A stretch of 64,000 bases of DNA from Streptomyces sp. T12 (GTDB taxonomy: Bacteria; Actinomycetota; Actinomycetes; Streptomycetales; Streptomycetaceae), in NCBI RefSeq assembly GCF_028736035.1, contig NZ_CP117866.1, positions 7,812,001 through 7,876,000 on the forward strand. Reading direction: 5' to 3'. Positions 54,600-62,791 of the stretch are shown piece by piece. The position numbers and the translations under genes were made by a program. Numbering within the stretch: position 1 is the first letter of the stretch; every line of letters begins with the position of its first letter. The notes below the pieces were generated by a model. It did not search any database. It had not been told where the DNA came from and worked only from the letters and a program-made list of their open reading frames with translations.

Positions 54600-54974
54600 G
54601 CGGTGCCGGCCGTCATCCACAACCTCGCCACTTGCGACTGGATCGCCAAGGGCTACCCGCTGTGTCTGATCGGGGACTCCGACACCGGCAAGTCCCACCT
54701 GCTGATCGCCCTGGGCACCGCGGCCGCCATGGCCGGCTACCGGGTTCGCTACACCACCGCGGCCGCCCTCGTGAACGAACTCGTCGAGGCGGCCGACGAC
54801 AAGCAGCTGGGCAAAACCATCGCCCGCTACGGACGCGTCGACCTTTTGGAGATCGATGAGCTGGGCTATCTCGAACTCGACCGCCGCGGCGCGGAGATGC
54901 TCTTCCAGGTTCTGACAGAGAGGGAGGAGAAGAACAGCATCGCGATCGCCTCCAACGAAGCGTTCACCACAGAG
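54600..54974 (+). pseudogene. Fragment of an IS21-type helper ATPase (IstB)
   Basis: The sequence reads PAVIHNLATCDWIAKGYPLCL, GDSDTGKSHLLIALG (Walker A) and VDLLEIDELGYLELD (Walker B), clear IstB hallmarks. It ends at IASNEAF, where IstB normally continues with a further 60 or so residues. The N-terminal 80 residues are also missing. No IstA or element ends are visible. It is a relic of an IS21-family insertion. Confidence 0.82.
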
Positions 54975-55450
54975 CGCGATGGCGCGCTTCCCGGATGATG
55001 CGGTCAGCGGTCTCCTCGGGAGTCAGGGCCGCGGTGTCGAACCACCAGCCGGCGTCGCCGAGCTCGCGTTTCATGTCTGCATCGAGATCTTCATAGCCAT
55101 CGAAGTCGAACCGTTCTCGCGGATCACGGAGGGTGTCGCGGTACCGGCACGCCTCGATACCCGGTGCGAGGGCGACAAACAGGACATGCCGAGCCGGAAG
55201 GAGCGAGACGAAGAAGTCCAGCTGCCTGTGGTCGGGGATCACTCAGTCGATCACGGGCGTGAAGCCGGCGTCGGAGAAGTTGTTCGCCAGCGTGCACAGA
55301 TTGCGGTTGCACAGCTCCACCTGCCGCGCCGCCTCGTCGGCAGGTTCACCAAGAGCCCAGACGTGACCGCTGACGACCAGCCTGTTGATGAAGTCGCCGT
55401 CGAGCCGGGGGGAGCGTGGCAGAGCAATCGTATTTTCAAGGCGCGGCCCT
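54964..55450 (-). pseudogene. Broken P-loop kinase-like gene (internal TGA, missing P-loop)
   Basis: On the minus strand LDGDFINRLVVSGHVWALGE leads to NNFSDAGFTPVID, then TGA at 55245-55243, then VIPDHRQLDFFVSLL and VLFVALAPG in the same frame. The TGA most simply replaces a TGG. The C-terminal part (RDTLRDPRERFDFDGYED) is typical of small AAA/adenylate-type kinases of the chloramphenicol-phosphotransferase or gluconokinase kind. The N-terminal GxxGxGK(S/T) stretch is not found upstream. It adjoins the IstB fragment, so insertion may have caused the decay. Confidence 0.72.
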
Positions 55451-55666
55451 CCTGAGTACTCCGCTCCGGCGCCCCGGTTCCCCCGGCCGGATCTCCCAGC
55501 ATCCGCGAGCGAGAACCACCACCCGATCCGACCCAACAGCCGCTTGGCGATCAAGCGTTCCCGGAACTCACCAGCACGCGCTGCCGCTTCCCGCCGACAC
55601 AATCAGCGCCGTGACTCACATCGTGGCGCGTGCTGCCGAGGCTGTCGGTTCACTGATCCGCATCGC

Positions 55667-56689
55667 TCAGCCGCCCGCTCCGCTCCCCGTGAGCGGGCGT
55701 ACTGCCGGTTCGAGCAGCGACAGCGTCCGCTGCTGCGCGTCGAGGGCGACGCGGATACCGACCGGCATCGGCAGATTCGGGCCGGCGTGTCCGAACTCGA
55801 CGTTGCCCAGGACCGGGATGTCACGGTCGCCGAGGACATCGAGGACGATCTCGCGCAGGGTCGGGGACGCGTCGGGCGAGTCGAGTCCGTCGATCCCGTC
55901 CGGGATGCCTACGACCATGCCGGAGATCCGATCGAGGATGCCGGCGTGCCGCAGTACCTGCAGATAGCTCCACACATACGCGGCCTGGCCGCCAGCCTCC
56001 TCCCAGAACAGCACCGCGCCGTCGAACCGTTCGAGCGGCAGCGCGTAGGGCGTCGCCTGGGCCAGCACGATGCGGTTGATCACTCCGCCGATCAGGCGGC
56101 CTTCGGTGCGACCGGCACGCCAGCACTCCCACGTCGGGGTGGCCGGCAGCGCGCCGATCGGCACCGTACCGGTCAGCAGCGTCGAGTAGAGCTTCTCAAG
56201 TTCCGCTTGGCGTGCTGCGGGCGCGCGCTGCCAGTGTCCGCCGAGTCCAGGGGTGGCCAGGTCGGTATGGAAGCCGACCAGACCCGTGCGCGCGTAGAAC
56301 ACCAGATGCAACAGCGAGATGTCGCTGAAGCCGAGGATCGGCTTGGGGTCGGCAGTGATCGCCTCGAAGTCGATCAGGTCGAGGTAGCCGAGCGCCGTCT
56401 GGCCGCCGTCATGCGCGATGATCGCGCGCACTTCGGGGTCCCGCAGAAGAGCGTTGAGCTCTTCGGCGATCTCCGCCGGCCGGGCCGCGCTCCACCAACG
56501 GTGCCGCCCTGCATCGAGGAGCGGTGCCCGACGCACACGGAATCCCATCCGCTCGAGCACGACCACCGCCTGCTTGAGGTCGGGCTCGTAAGCGGCATGG
56601 AGCGGCCCAGACAGCGATGCGATAACGACGAGATCTCCGGGCCTCAGGGCACGAGGTCGAAGCAGTTGAGGCAGCGCAGTAAGAGTCAC
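55667..56689 (-). CDS. S66 family LD-carboxypeptidase (LdcA/MccF-like)
   Basis: The 340-residue protein fits peptidase family S66: an N-terminal domain with LRPGDLVVIASLSGP and IIAHDGGQTALGYLD, the nucleophile segment ILGFSDISLLHL, GRLIGGVINRI, AVLFWEEAGG with the Glu of the triad, and VEFGHAGPNLPMPVG with the His. These enzymes cleave L,D bonds in murein tetrapeptides, or detoxify microcin C-type compounds. With the intact triad it should be active in the cytoplasm. It is a lone gene between two damaged ones. Confidence 0.9.
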   Translation of the reverse strand: MTLTALPQLLRPRALRPGDLVVIASLSGPLHAAYEPDLKQAVVVLERMGFRVRRAPLLDAGRHRWWSAARPAEIAEELNALLRDPEVRAIIAHDGGQTALGYLDLIDFEAITADPKPILGFSDISLLHLVFYARTGLVGFHTDLATPGLGGHWQRAPAARQAELEKLYSTLLTGTVPIGALPATPTWECWRAGRTEGRLIGGVINRIVLAQATPYALPLERFDGAVLFWEEAGGQAAYVWSYLQVLRHAGILDRISGMVVGIPDGIDGLDSPDASPTLREIVLDVLGDRDIPVLGNVEFGHAGPNLPMPVGIRVALDAQQRTLSLLEPAVRPLTGSGAGG

Positions 56690-56830
56690 CGAGGCAGTAT
56701 CCCGACACCCTCAGTAACACGCGACACATTTACCGGCGTCCATCCACGAAGCCCCTGGGCCCAGAACAAGCCGCCCTCCGGGGCCAGTTGGAGTCGCCTC
56801 GGGTGGAGCCAAATAGCACCGCCCTAGCCA

Positions 56831-57182
56831 TCAGATGGCTGCCCCCGGCCCGGCGGCCGATCGCCTCGGCCGGTTCGAGGCGCTCGCGGGATCGTCGGTG
56901 AAGGACAGCTCAGGGGCGCCGAACCGGGGGTTCAAGGCTGGTTCCGCATGCCGTACAACCACGCTGGGACCGGCCCATTCAGGCTCGTTCAGATCGATGA
57001 CCTGCACTACGTCTCTCGGGAGCCCCGCGGTCAGATCGGCGACGAGCTGACGGCGGCACTTCGGCGAGAAGCCGAACGGCATCGACCGCGGTCAGCGGCC
57101 TGAGCACGTCCCTCACGACTCGGGCCAGTTCGCCGAGACCCCGGAGTGTCCCGGCTCGGTCGATATCAGGTATGACGACCAT
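56831..57182 (-). pseudogene. Possibly frameshifted small gene after the SUKH-4 gene
   Basis: From ATG 57182 the frame reads VVIPDIDRAGTLRGLGELA and VVRDVLRPLTAVDAVRLLA. From about 57070 the convincing sequence moves to another frame (RRQLVADLTAGLPRDVVQVI, DLNEPEWAGPSVVVRHAEP, ALNPRFGAPELSF), ending at 56831. A single slip would join them into a protein of about 115 residues. It could be a new short gene or a decayed one. No family is recognised. Confidence 0.35.
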
Positions 57183-57249
57183 CGGCGGCTGGCCACGCCA
57201 TGCGCCACGCGGCCAAGGAACGCAGCACAGCAAGTGTGGCCGCCTATGG

Positions 57250-59472
57250 TCAGTCGGTGGTTCGCAGTGCAGCAGTCCAGAAAGTGGCGTCTGTGTCTGC
57301 GTCGTCGAGGTCGGGCAGCGTGTCCTCCAGATCGTCTCTGATCGCGACGCGCTCGGTACGGCTCCCCGCCGCGGCCAGCATGCACCGGGCCGCAAGGTAG
57401 TGCTGGAGCAGGTCGATGAACGCGGCCAGGCCGCCGGCGATCAACACGGCGCCGGTTTCCTGCTCTCCGCCGTCGTCGGGCCCTCCGCCATCGTCGGGCT
57501 CGTCGTCGAAGTAGGCGTCGAAGTCGTCTTCTGCGCTGCTCCAGTCGTCCGCACCGAACAGGACGACCTGCCCCGTTCCGCCGTGCAGGACCAGGTCGCC
57601 GGCACCCCACGTACCGATCTTGTAGTACGCGCCTGGGACGGCGTCTGCCGACAGGTCGCCAGGGGCGAGCGGGGACAGACCCACTTCGTCCAGACCCACT
57701 TCGTCCAGAGCCTCGAGCCGGATTGCGGCGCCTTCGAAGGCGGGCAGTCCGACGTCTGTGAGAACGCGGCGTGCCTCGGCGTCCGTCACCCCCTCGGGCA
57801 GCAGGCCGGTGGGCAGGCGACGTACGACGCCCGGTTCGAAGAGGTCGGGGTCGTACGAGCCTCGGCGCCGTGCTGTCCCGCGGTGCAGCGCGGGGAGGAA
57901 TCCGGAGTCGTCGAAGAGCGGCTCCCCGTGCACCTTGCTGATGCGCGGACTTACGGCGGGGTCGTGGAGCTCGACCGCGAAAATGCCGCCGAGCCCCGTC
58001 ACGACCAGGAGGTCGCCGACCCTCACCTGATCCGACACGAAGGGGGGTTCCAGGGTGTCGAACACGGTCAGATCGTCCCAGTCGGGTGTGACGTTGCGTT
58101 CCAAGTCGGTGAGCCAGAGCGGCTCGCGCCGCCCTGGTGCGGGCATCGCCTCCGGCCAGGGGCCGGCCAGCTCCTCGCCGGTTTCGGCGTCCCAGACTCG
58201 GTATCGCTCGTCCCATTCCCCCGGAGCGGAAACGGCGTGCCGGCCAGGGAGATAGTCCTCAGGGGCGATGACCGGGTCTCCCAGTGGACCGGGCCGAACG
58301 TACGCGGCGTTCAGGGCACCCGGCGGCCGCCAATGGGCCCAGCGCACCTGCCACGGCAGCGGCCGGCCGGACGAGGCGATCTGGGCGGCGGTCTCCGTAT
58401 CGCCACGCACCGTACTCATCAGGTGCAGCCACGAGGCCCATTCACCCTGGGACAGGGAATCGACGCCGCACATCCACAAGTTGACCGCGTCCCCGGCCGG
58501 GGACGCACCGTTCACGACATACGAGTCGTCGGCGTGGGCCGCGTCGATCAGGGCGACTTGATCGATACGGGCAACGAGCCTGCCGGAGCGCTGAACGGAG
58601 TCGAACTCGCCGGCCTGCACGGCGTGCATCGCCAGCCCTTGTGTCAGGTACTGGCCGGTCGTCCCTGCCGCGGGCTGATCGCGCAGCCATGCGACCAGCT
58701 CCACATTCACGGCTCGTACGATCTCGGCATCGGTGGTCCGACGCAGCGTTTCGGCGTGCCGCTCGTCACGGAAGCGGACCCAGCCGTCGCCCTCCACCTC
58801 CAGCAGCTCGCCAGAAGCCTCCAGCGTTGTGGCGACATCCAGAGACCGGCCCACATGGGACCCCAGCGCCTGGGCGAGGGCGGTCCACACAGGCAAGGGA
58901 GCACGACGGACCTCGGCCAGTGCGAGTGCACGCAACGCTTCGGTGTCCGTGCTGTCGGACAGGTGCCCCGCAGCTCCCTCGGAACTGCTCGGTTGCAGTG
59001 CCACGACCAAGTGATCGTGTGCCAACCGGACATCCGGCAGGTCCCGTTCGATCACGACCTTGAGACCGCCGCCAACGGCCAGTTCGGCGGTGAAGCGGTG
59101 CACCATGCGCTCGGGCTCCGTGGAGCGCCGAGTACGGCCCGCACGATGGGCATTGACAATGATGACCAGCCCGCCACCGAGCGGGGAGTCCTCAAGCTCG
59201 AATCCCCAGTCCGCCCGCTTCTCCGGCAGAGCGGTGAACCCAGCAGCCGTCACGACCCGGTCGATGAGGTCCTCGCAGGTCAGCCCGGTGGCATCCACGA
59301 GCACCGCCTCGCTGCGGGCCTCACTCAGCCGCAGCAGTATCTCTGTCCGTCCGGACCCAGGAGGGCCGGTCAGCTCGGCCACTCGCTGGGTCCCGCTGTC
59401 CGACCACTCCAGGAGCTCGGCCAGGGCTTGTTCGGGTGGCATGGGCGAAGGAGGGGGTGTCGGAGGGGCCAT
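57250..59472 (-). CDS. P-loop/SUKH-4 protein, copy A
   Basis: The 740-residue protein has an N-terminal P-loop domain (Walker A GPPGSGRTEILLRL near residue 37; hydrophobic strand LVIIVNAHRAG as Walker B candidate, lacking the usual Asp). The middle module has LSQGEWASWLHLMSTV and GRPLPWQVRWAHWRP. A C-terminal SUKH-4-like domain follows (DAEARRVLTDVGLPAFEG, YYKIGTWGAGDLVLHGGTGQ, VLIAGGLAAFIDLLQHY) with an acidic insert. DEVGLDEVGL is encoded by a 15-base tandem duplication. The immunity-like end suggests protection against a toxin; the ATPase could gate or sense. That is inference. Confidence 0.75.
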   Translation of the reverse strand: MAPPTPPPSPMPPEQALAELLEWSDSGTQRVAELTGPPGSGRTEILLRLSEARSEAVLVDATGLTCEDLIDRVVTAAGFTALPEKRADWGFELEDSPLGGGLVIIVNAHRAGRTRRSTEPERMVHRFTAELAVGGGLKVVIERDLPDVRLAHDHLVVALQPSSSEGAAGHLSDSTDTEALRALALAEVRRAPLPVWTALAQALGSHVGRSLDVATTLEASGELLEVEGDGWVRFRDERHAETLRRTTDAEIVRAVNVELVAWLRDQPAAGTTGQYLTQGLAMHAVQAGEFDSVQRSGRLVARIDQVALIDAAHADDSYVVNGASPAGDAVNLWMCGVDSLSQGEWASWLHLMSTVRGDTETAAQIASSGRPLPWQVRWAHWRPPGALNAAYVRPGPLGDPVIAPEDYLPGRHAVSAPGEWDERYRVWDAETGEELAGPWPEAMPAPGRREPLWLTDLERNVTPDWDDLTVFDTLEPPFVSDQVRVGDLLVVTGLGGIFAVELHDPAVSPRISKVHGEPLFDDSGFLPALHRGTARRRGSYDPDLFEPGVVRRLPTGLLPEGVTDAEARRVLTDVGLPAFEGAAIRLEALDEVGLDEVGLSPLAPGDLSADAVPGAYYKIGTWGAGDLVLHGGTGQVVLFGADDWSSAEDDFDAYFDDEPDDGGGPDDGGEQETGAVLIAGGLAAFIDLLQHYLAARCMLAAAGSRTERVAIRDDLEDTLPDLDDADTDATFWTAALRTTD

Positions 59473-59518
59473 CGCTGAATCTGCTGACTTTCGGTGTGTT
59501 CACACGGGGACGGGCCAG

Positions 59519-59850
59519 TACTCCAGCCTACGTTCTCGATCTTGTACAGCTCCGGCTGGAACGAGTACGGCCACCGCGTGATCACCGGGGGTTGTGTGGA
59601 CTCCTGAAGGGCCTGCGGTGGCCGCAGGCCAAAGCGCAGACCCTGCCCGCTGGCAGGCGATGTTCGACCAGGTCATGGCCCGGACCGCGAGCAGGTTCAG
59701 GCGGGTTGAGCGTCGGAGCCGCGGTCCGTGCTTACCTGGGCTGTTGTCGAGCGTCGAACGGAAGAACTGCTGGCGACCGGCCGAGCAGGCGGGCCTTGCG
59801 CGGCTCGGGCCGATTCAGCGCCTGCTGCTCACGGTGGGCGCCGGCGCCAT
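59519..59850 (+). mobile_element. Remnant of an IS701-family element (left end and transposase start)
   Basis: TACTCCAGCC at 59519 and the following bases match the left end of the complete element at 36362. About 100 bases in, the frame from 59594 reads VAAGQSADPARWQAMFDQV and ARTASRFRRVERR, against VAAGHSVNPAHWQEAFEGL and SRIAGRFTRVESRR in the intact transposase. Similarity stops near 59820 and no right end follows. In this copy only about 100 bases separate the end from the VAAG segment, against about 620 in the full element. Confidence 0.75.
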
Positions 59851-59866
59851 GTGGCGGGCTTCCGCT

Positions 59867-60250
59867 TCACAACGATGCCGGGACATCCAACTCTGCGTCG
59901 AATGCGGCCCTCCAAGGCTCGGAAGATCCTGCCAACTGGTCGATCTGCTGTGCCCAGGCCGCGAGGCCGCGACGAGCGTCCCGTTCCTCGTACCGGGTGG
60001 GGAATTCGCTGCGACGCAGCGCGACGTACACACCCCGGCGGCTCCCAGCAAGGGCAGTACCGATCCACGTTGCCCAGGCTCGACCAGCCAGTCACTGACA
60101 GCGCGCTCGGCGTCAGCAAGGATCACTCGTTCCTCCGCAGTGCTGTTTGCGGAAGGCCAGGTCGCAGTACATTCGCAACCGGTGATCAGCCCCGACCGTC
60201 CCCTGCTGGAGCCACCGGTGATGCGAGTACATCTGCACACGCCAGTGATC
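59867..60250 (-). pseudogene. Decayed C-terminal end of a further SUKH-4-type gene
   Basis: From 60031 to the TGA at 59869-59867 the minus strand reads VYVALRRSEFPTRYEERDARR and GLAAWAQQIDQLAGSSEPW. This aligns with LYDEFRRTHFPYLADHKDAQR and SLAIWCEQIDGAAARAEAW at the end of the neighbouring copy B. Upstream, to about 60250, other frames give scraps only. It is the relic of another family member, next to the IS701 remnant. Confidence 0.7.
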
Positions 60251-60285
60251 TTGCACCTTCCGGTCGCAAGCCTCCAACCCAGGTG

Positions 60286-62547
60286 TCAGACCCATTCAGC
60301 CCCGTAGGAGGCCAAGTCCCAGGTGCTGTCCTCGAAGTCGTGCCCCTCGAGGACGAGCGTCCAGGCCTCGGCCCGGGCGGCGGCACCATCGATCTGCTCG
60401 CACCAGATGGCGAGGCTGCGCTGCGCGTCCTTGTGATCGGCGAGGTAGGGGAAGTGTGTCCTGCGGAACTCGTCGTACAACCGGACCATGGCGAAGAACT
60501 GTGTGAGGCTGCTGCCGGCGACGGGGTCGGGCGAGCCACCCGTGGTGTCCCTGAAGAGCCGACCGGTGCTGCCGTCGAGCAGGAGCCTGGAGTACATCCA
60601 GGTACCGAGCTCGTAGAACGGGCCGTTGCTGGGTGCCTCGCTCCTGGCACGGCGTTGCCGGGGCACGTCCCGGCCCCGACCGGGCCAGGCCACTTCGGGC
60701 AGGGAGCGGTCGCCGCGCGGGGTGATGGCGAGATGCAGGAAGTCGCTGATCTCCGGCAGGCCTGTCTCGGTGAGGAAGCGGCGCGCGGCAGGGTCGTCCA
60801 GTCCTTTGGGGAGCTGATCCTCGGCCAGCCGATGGCAGGTCCCTGGGTCAAAGGTCTCCTCGAGCCAGTCCCGCATTCCGTCACCGCGTAGAGCAGCGGA
60901 CGCGGACGGCGGCAGCGGCCATGGAGCGGGCCGGGTGTGTGCGGCGACCAGGGGCCGCTTGCGGTACGTGTCCTGTGCGGTGCTTCCAGCCGCCTGGACG
61001 GATGCGGCGAGGAGGCCCCCGGTGCCGGCGAGCACCCAGAGCCCGTCGACGTAAAGGCCCTGGGTCACCGCGGACGGGCAGTTGGGCGGATGAGGGAGTG
61101 GGGACGTCCCCGGTTGCCAGCCGCTGTCCGTGTGTTCGGCGAAGGTAACGGCGGGCGCCTCGGGACTCGGAGAGCGGCGTGCGTTGCTCCAGGGGAGGTC
61201 GCCTTCCGACAGGGAGGCGCGCACCTCGACCGGAGCCGAGGCAGGCTCCCCGGTCACCGGGCTCCACTCCTGACGGATGTACTGGTGTTTCGGGTAGGCG
61301 TTCTTGCCCGTGGTCACGTCCCGGGCCGTGACGACGGTCAAGCCGGACTCGCCGACTGCCACGCCCAGTTCGTCGACACGACCAGCCTCGTCCTGGATCT
61401 GGCCGAAGATGCCCATGGGGCGCCAGTGGGTCCACATGGTGCGCCACGGCAACGGAACCCCCGAAGCCAGTAGCTGTTCGGCCAGCTCTGCGCGCCCCGC
61501 GCTGAGTGCCGCGTGATGGAGCCAGGCCACCCACTCACCCTGTGACGAGGGGGAGATGCCCTGAACCTCCAGATAGTGCAGCATCGCTGCCACGCTCGCG
61601 TACGGCACTCCGTCGGGATAGGCGATGGCCAGGCTCTCGCGCAGCGCGGTCGCCGAGCACTGGGCCAGCAGCCGCCCGTCGTCCAGGAGGCGGGGCAGCG
61701 CACCAGCCAGCGCCGCATGCAGAGGAAGAGCGTGAGCGGCGTACTGGCCTACCGGCCCCTGCTCGGACCAGAGCCCCGGTCCGCCGTCCGCCGTCGCGGA
61801 CACCAGCGCCTCGACGGCGCGCGATTGGGCCCCGGAATCCCAGGGCCACCTGCGTCGCCGTGCATGGAAGAGAGCTTCGGACCGGAAAGCGACCGATGAC
61901 CGGCCCTCGTCCACGACCAGGACATCCGGTTGCTGCTCGGCGAAGGAGAGGAGGGCTTGCACCGCTGTAGGAACACCACTTGCGGAGCACAGCAACTCCC
62001 AGACAAGCAGCGACACTTGGCGTAGTTCGGCGGCGGCCAGTGCCCCCAGCCGGCGGGCCGCAGCAGGTTCCTCCTCGGCGGCACCATCGGCCGAAGTCGG
62101 CGTGGGCAGGACGACTTCGTATTCGGCGATCTGTGGAGGGGCTACAAGGTCCGGGTCGTACTCCGCCATGACCCAGACCTCACGGCCTTCGAATCGTCTG
62201 AATCCCGGAGCCAGGATCTCCGCCACGCGGGCCGGTTCGGTCGACGTAAGGACCTCACCTGCGTACTGCACATTGGCGAGGAGGAGGACACAGGGACGAC
62301 CGGCAGGAGCGGTACGGCACTCTTCACGCATGCGAGTAGCGACCGTGTCGGCACTCATGCCCCGGCAGTCGATCAGTGTGGCGCTGGGCCAGTGGTCCTG
62401 CACTGCTCGTAGATACGCGGTCTTGCCGCTGAGTGCCGGACCGAGAACAGAGAACACCCGCCGCTGCCGTGCGGGCAGCTCCCGCCACATCTCGATGCGA
62501 GCCCAGTCCTCAGCGTTGATCTCGGGCACTGGGGTGATCCCTTCCAT
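60286..62547 (-). CDS. P-loop/SUKH-4 protein, copy B
   Basis: The 753-residue protein starts at ATG 62547 (GAGGG upstream). It has a P-loop near residue 34 (FSVLGPALSGKTAYLRAV), strand PCVLLLANVQYAGE, and REVWVMAEYDPDL. The middle module has SSQGEWVAWLHHAALSAG and GVPLPWRTMWTHWRPMG. The C-terminal SUKH-4-like domain has ARRFLTETGLPEISDFLH, YELGTWMYSRLLLDGSTGR and SLTQFFAMVRLYDEF. It is the best preserved member of the group in this window and shares gene order with copies A and C, all on the minus strand. Confidence 0.78.
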   Translation of the reverse strand: MEGITPVPEINAEDWARIEMWRELPARQRRVFSVLGPALSGKTAYLRAVQDHWPSATLIDCRGMSADTVATRMREECRTAPAGRPCVLLLANVQYAGEVLTSTEPARVAEILAPGFRRFEGREVWVMAEYDPDLVAPPQIAEYEVVLPTPTSADGAAEEEPAAARRLGALAAAELRQVSLLVWELLCSASGVPTAVQALLSFAEQQPDVLVVDEGRSSVAFRSEALFHARRRRWPWDSGAQSRAVEALVSATADGGPGLWSEQGPVGQYAAHALPLHAALAGALPRLLDDGRLLAQCSATALRESLAIAYPDGVPYASVAAMLHYLEVQGISPSSQGEWVAWLHHAALSAGRAELAEQLLASGVPLPWRTMWTHWRPMGIFGQIQDEAGRVDELGVAVGESGLTVVTARDVTTGKNAYPKHQYIRQEWSPVTGEPASAPVEVRASLSEGDLPWSNARRSPSPEAPAVTFAEHTDSGWQPGTSPLPHPPNCPSAVTQGLYVDGLWVLAGTGGLLAASVQAAGSTAQDTYRKRPLVAAHTRPAPWPLPPSASAALRGDGMRDWLEETFDPGTCHRLAEDQLPKGLDDPAARRFLTETGLPEISDFLHLAITPRGDRSLPEVAWPGRGRDVPRQRRARSEAPSNGPFYELGTWMYSRLLLDGSTGRLFRDTTGGSPDPVAGSSLTQFFAMVRLYDEFRRTHFPYLADHKDAQRSLAIWCEQIDGAAARAEAWTLVLEGHDFEDSTWDLASYGAEWV

Positions 62548-62791
62548 GAGCGGCCCTCGCGGACATGTACGCCTGCGCGGTGATCATGTGGTCCGCGTGA
62601 ATGGGGCGGGCGGTCGAGAGACGCTGAGCGGGGACCGGCCGGGGCCGGTGGTGGCGAGGCCTGCCGTGCCGAGGCCCATGGATGTCGCATCGTGGGTCAT
62701 GGGCTTCAGTTCTCAGCAGGTGTCGTCCCGCGCATGTCGATACCTCTCGGTGATCTGTGACCGGGGTTCCGGTGCGGCTCCGGCGCTCGTG

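Noticed and set aside
57113..58216. Arg/Pro-rich minus-strand frame within the copy A SUKH-4 gene
   Set aside because: It is a frame shadow; the true frame has the P-loop, PWR-WRP module and SUKH-4 domain.
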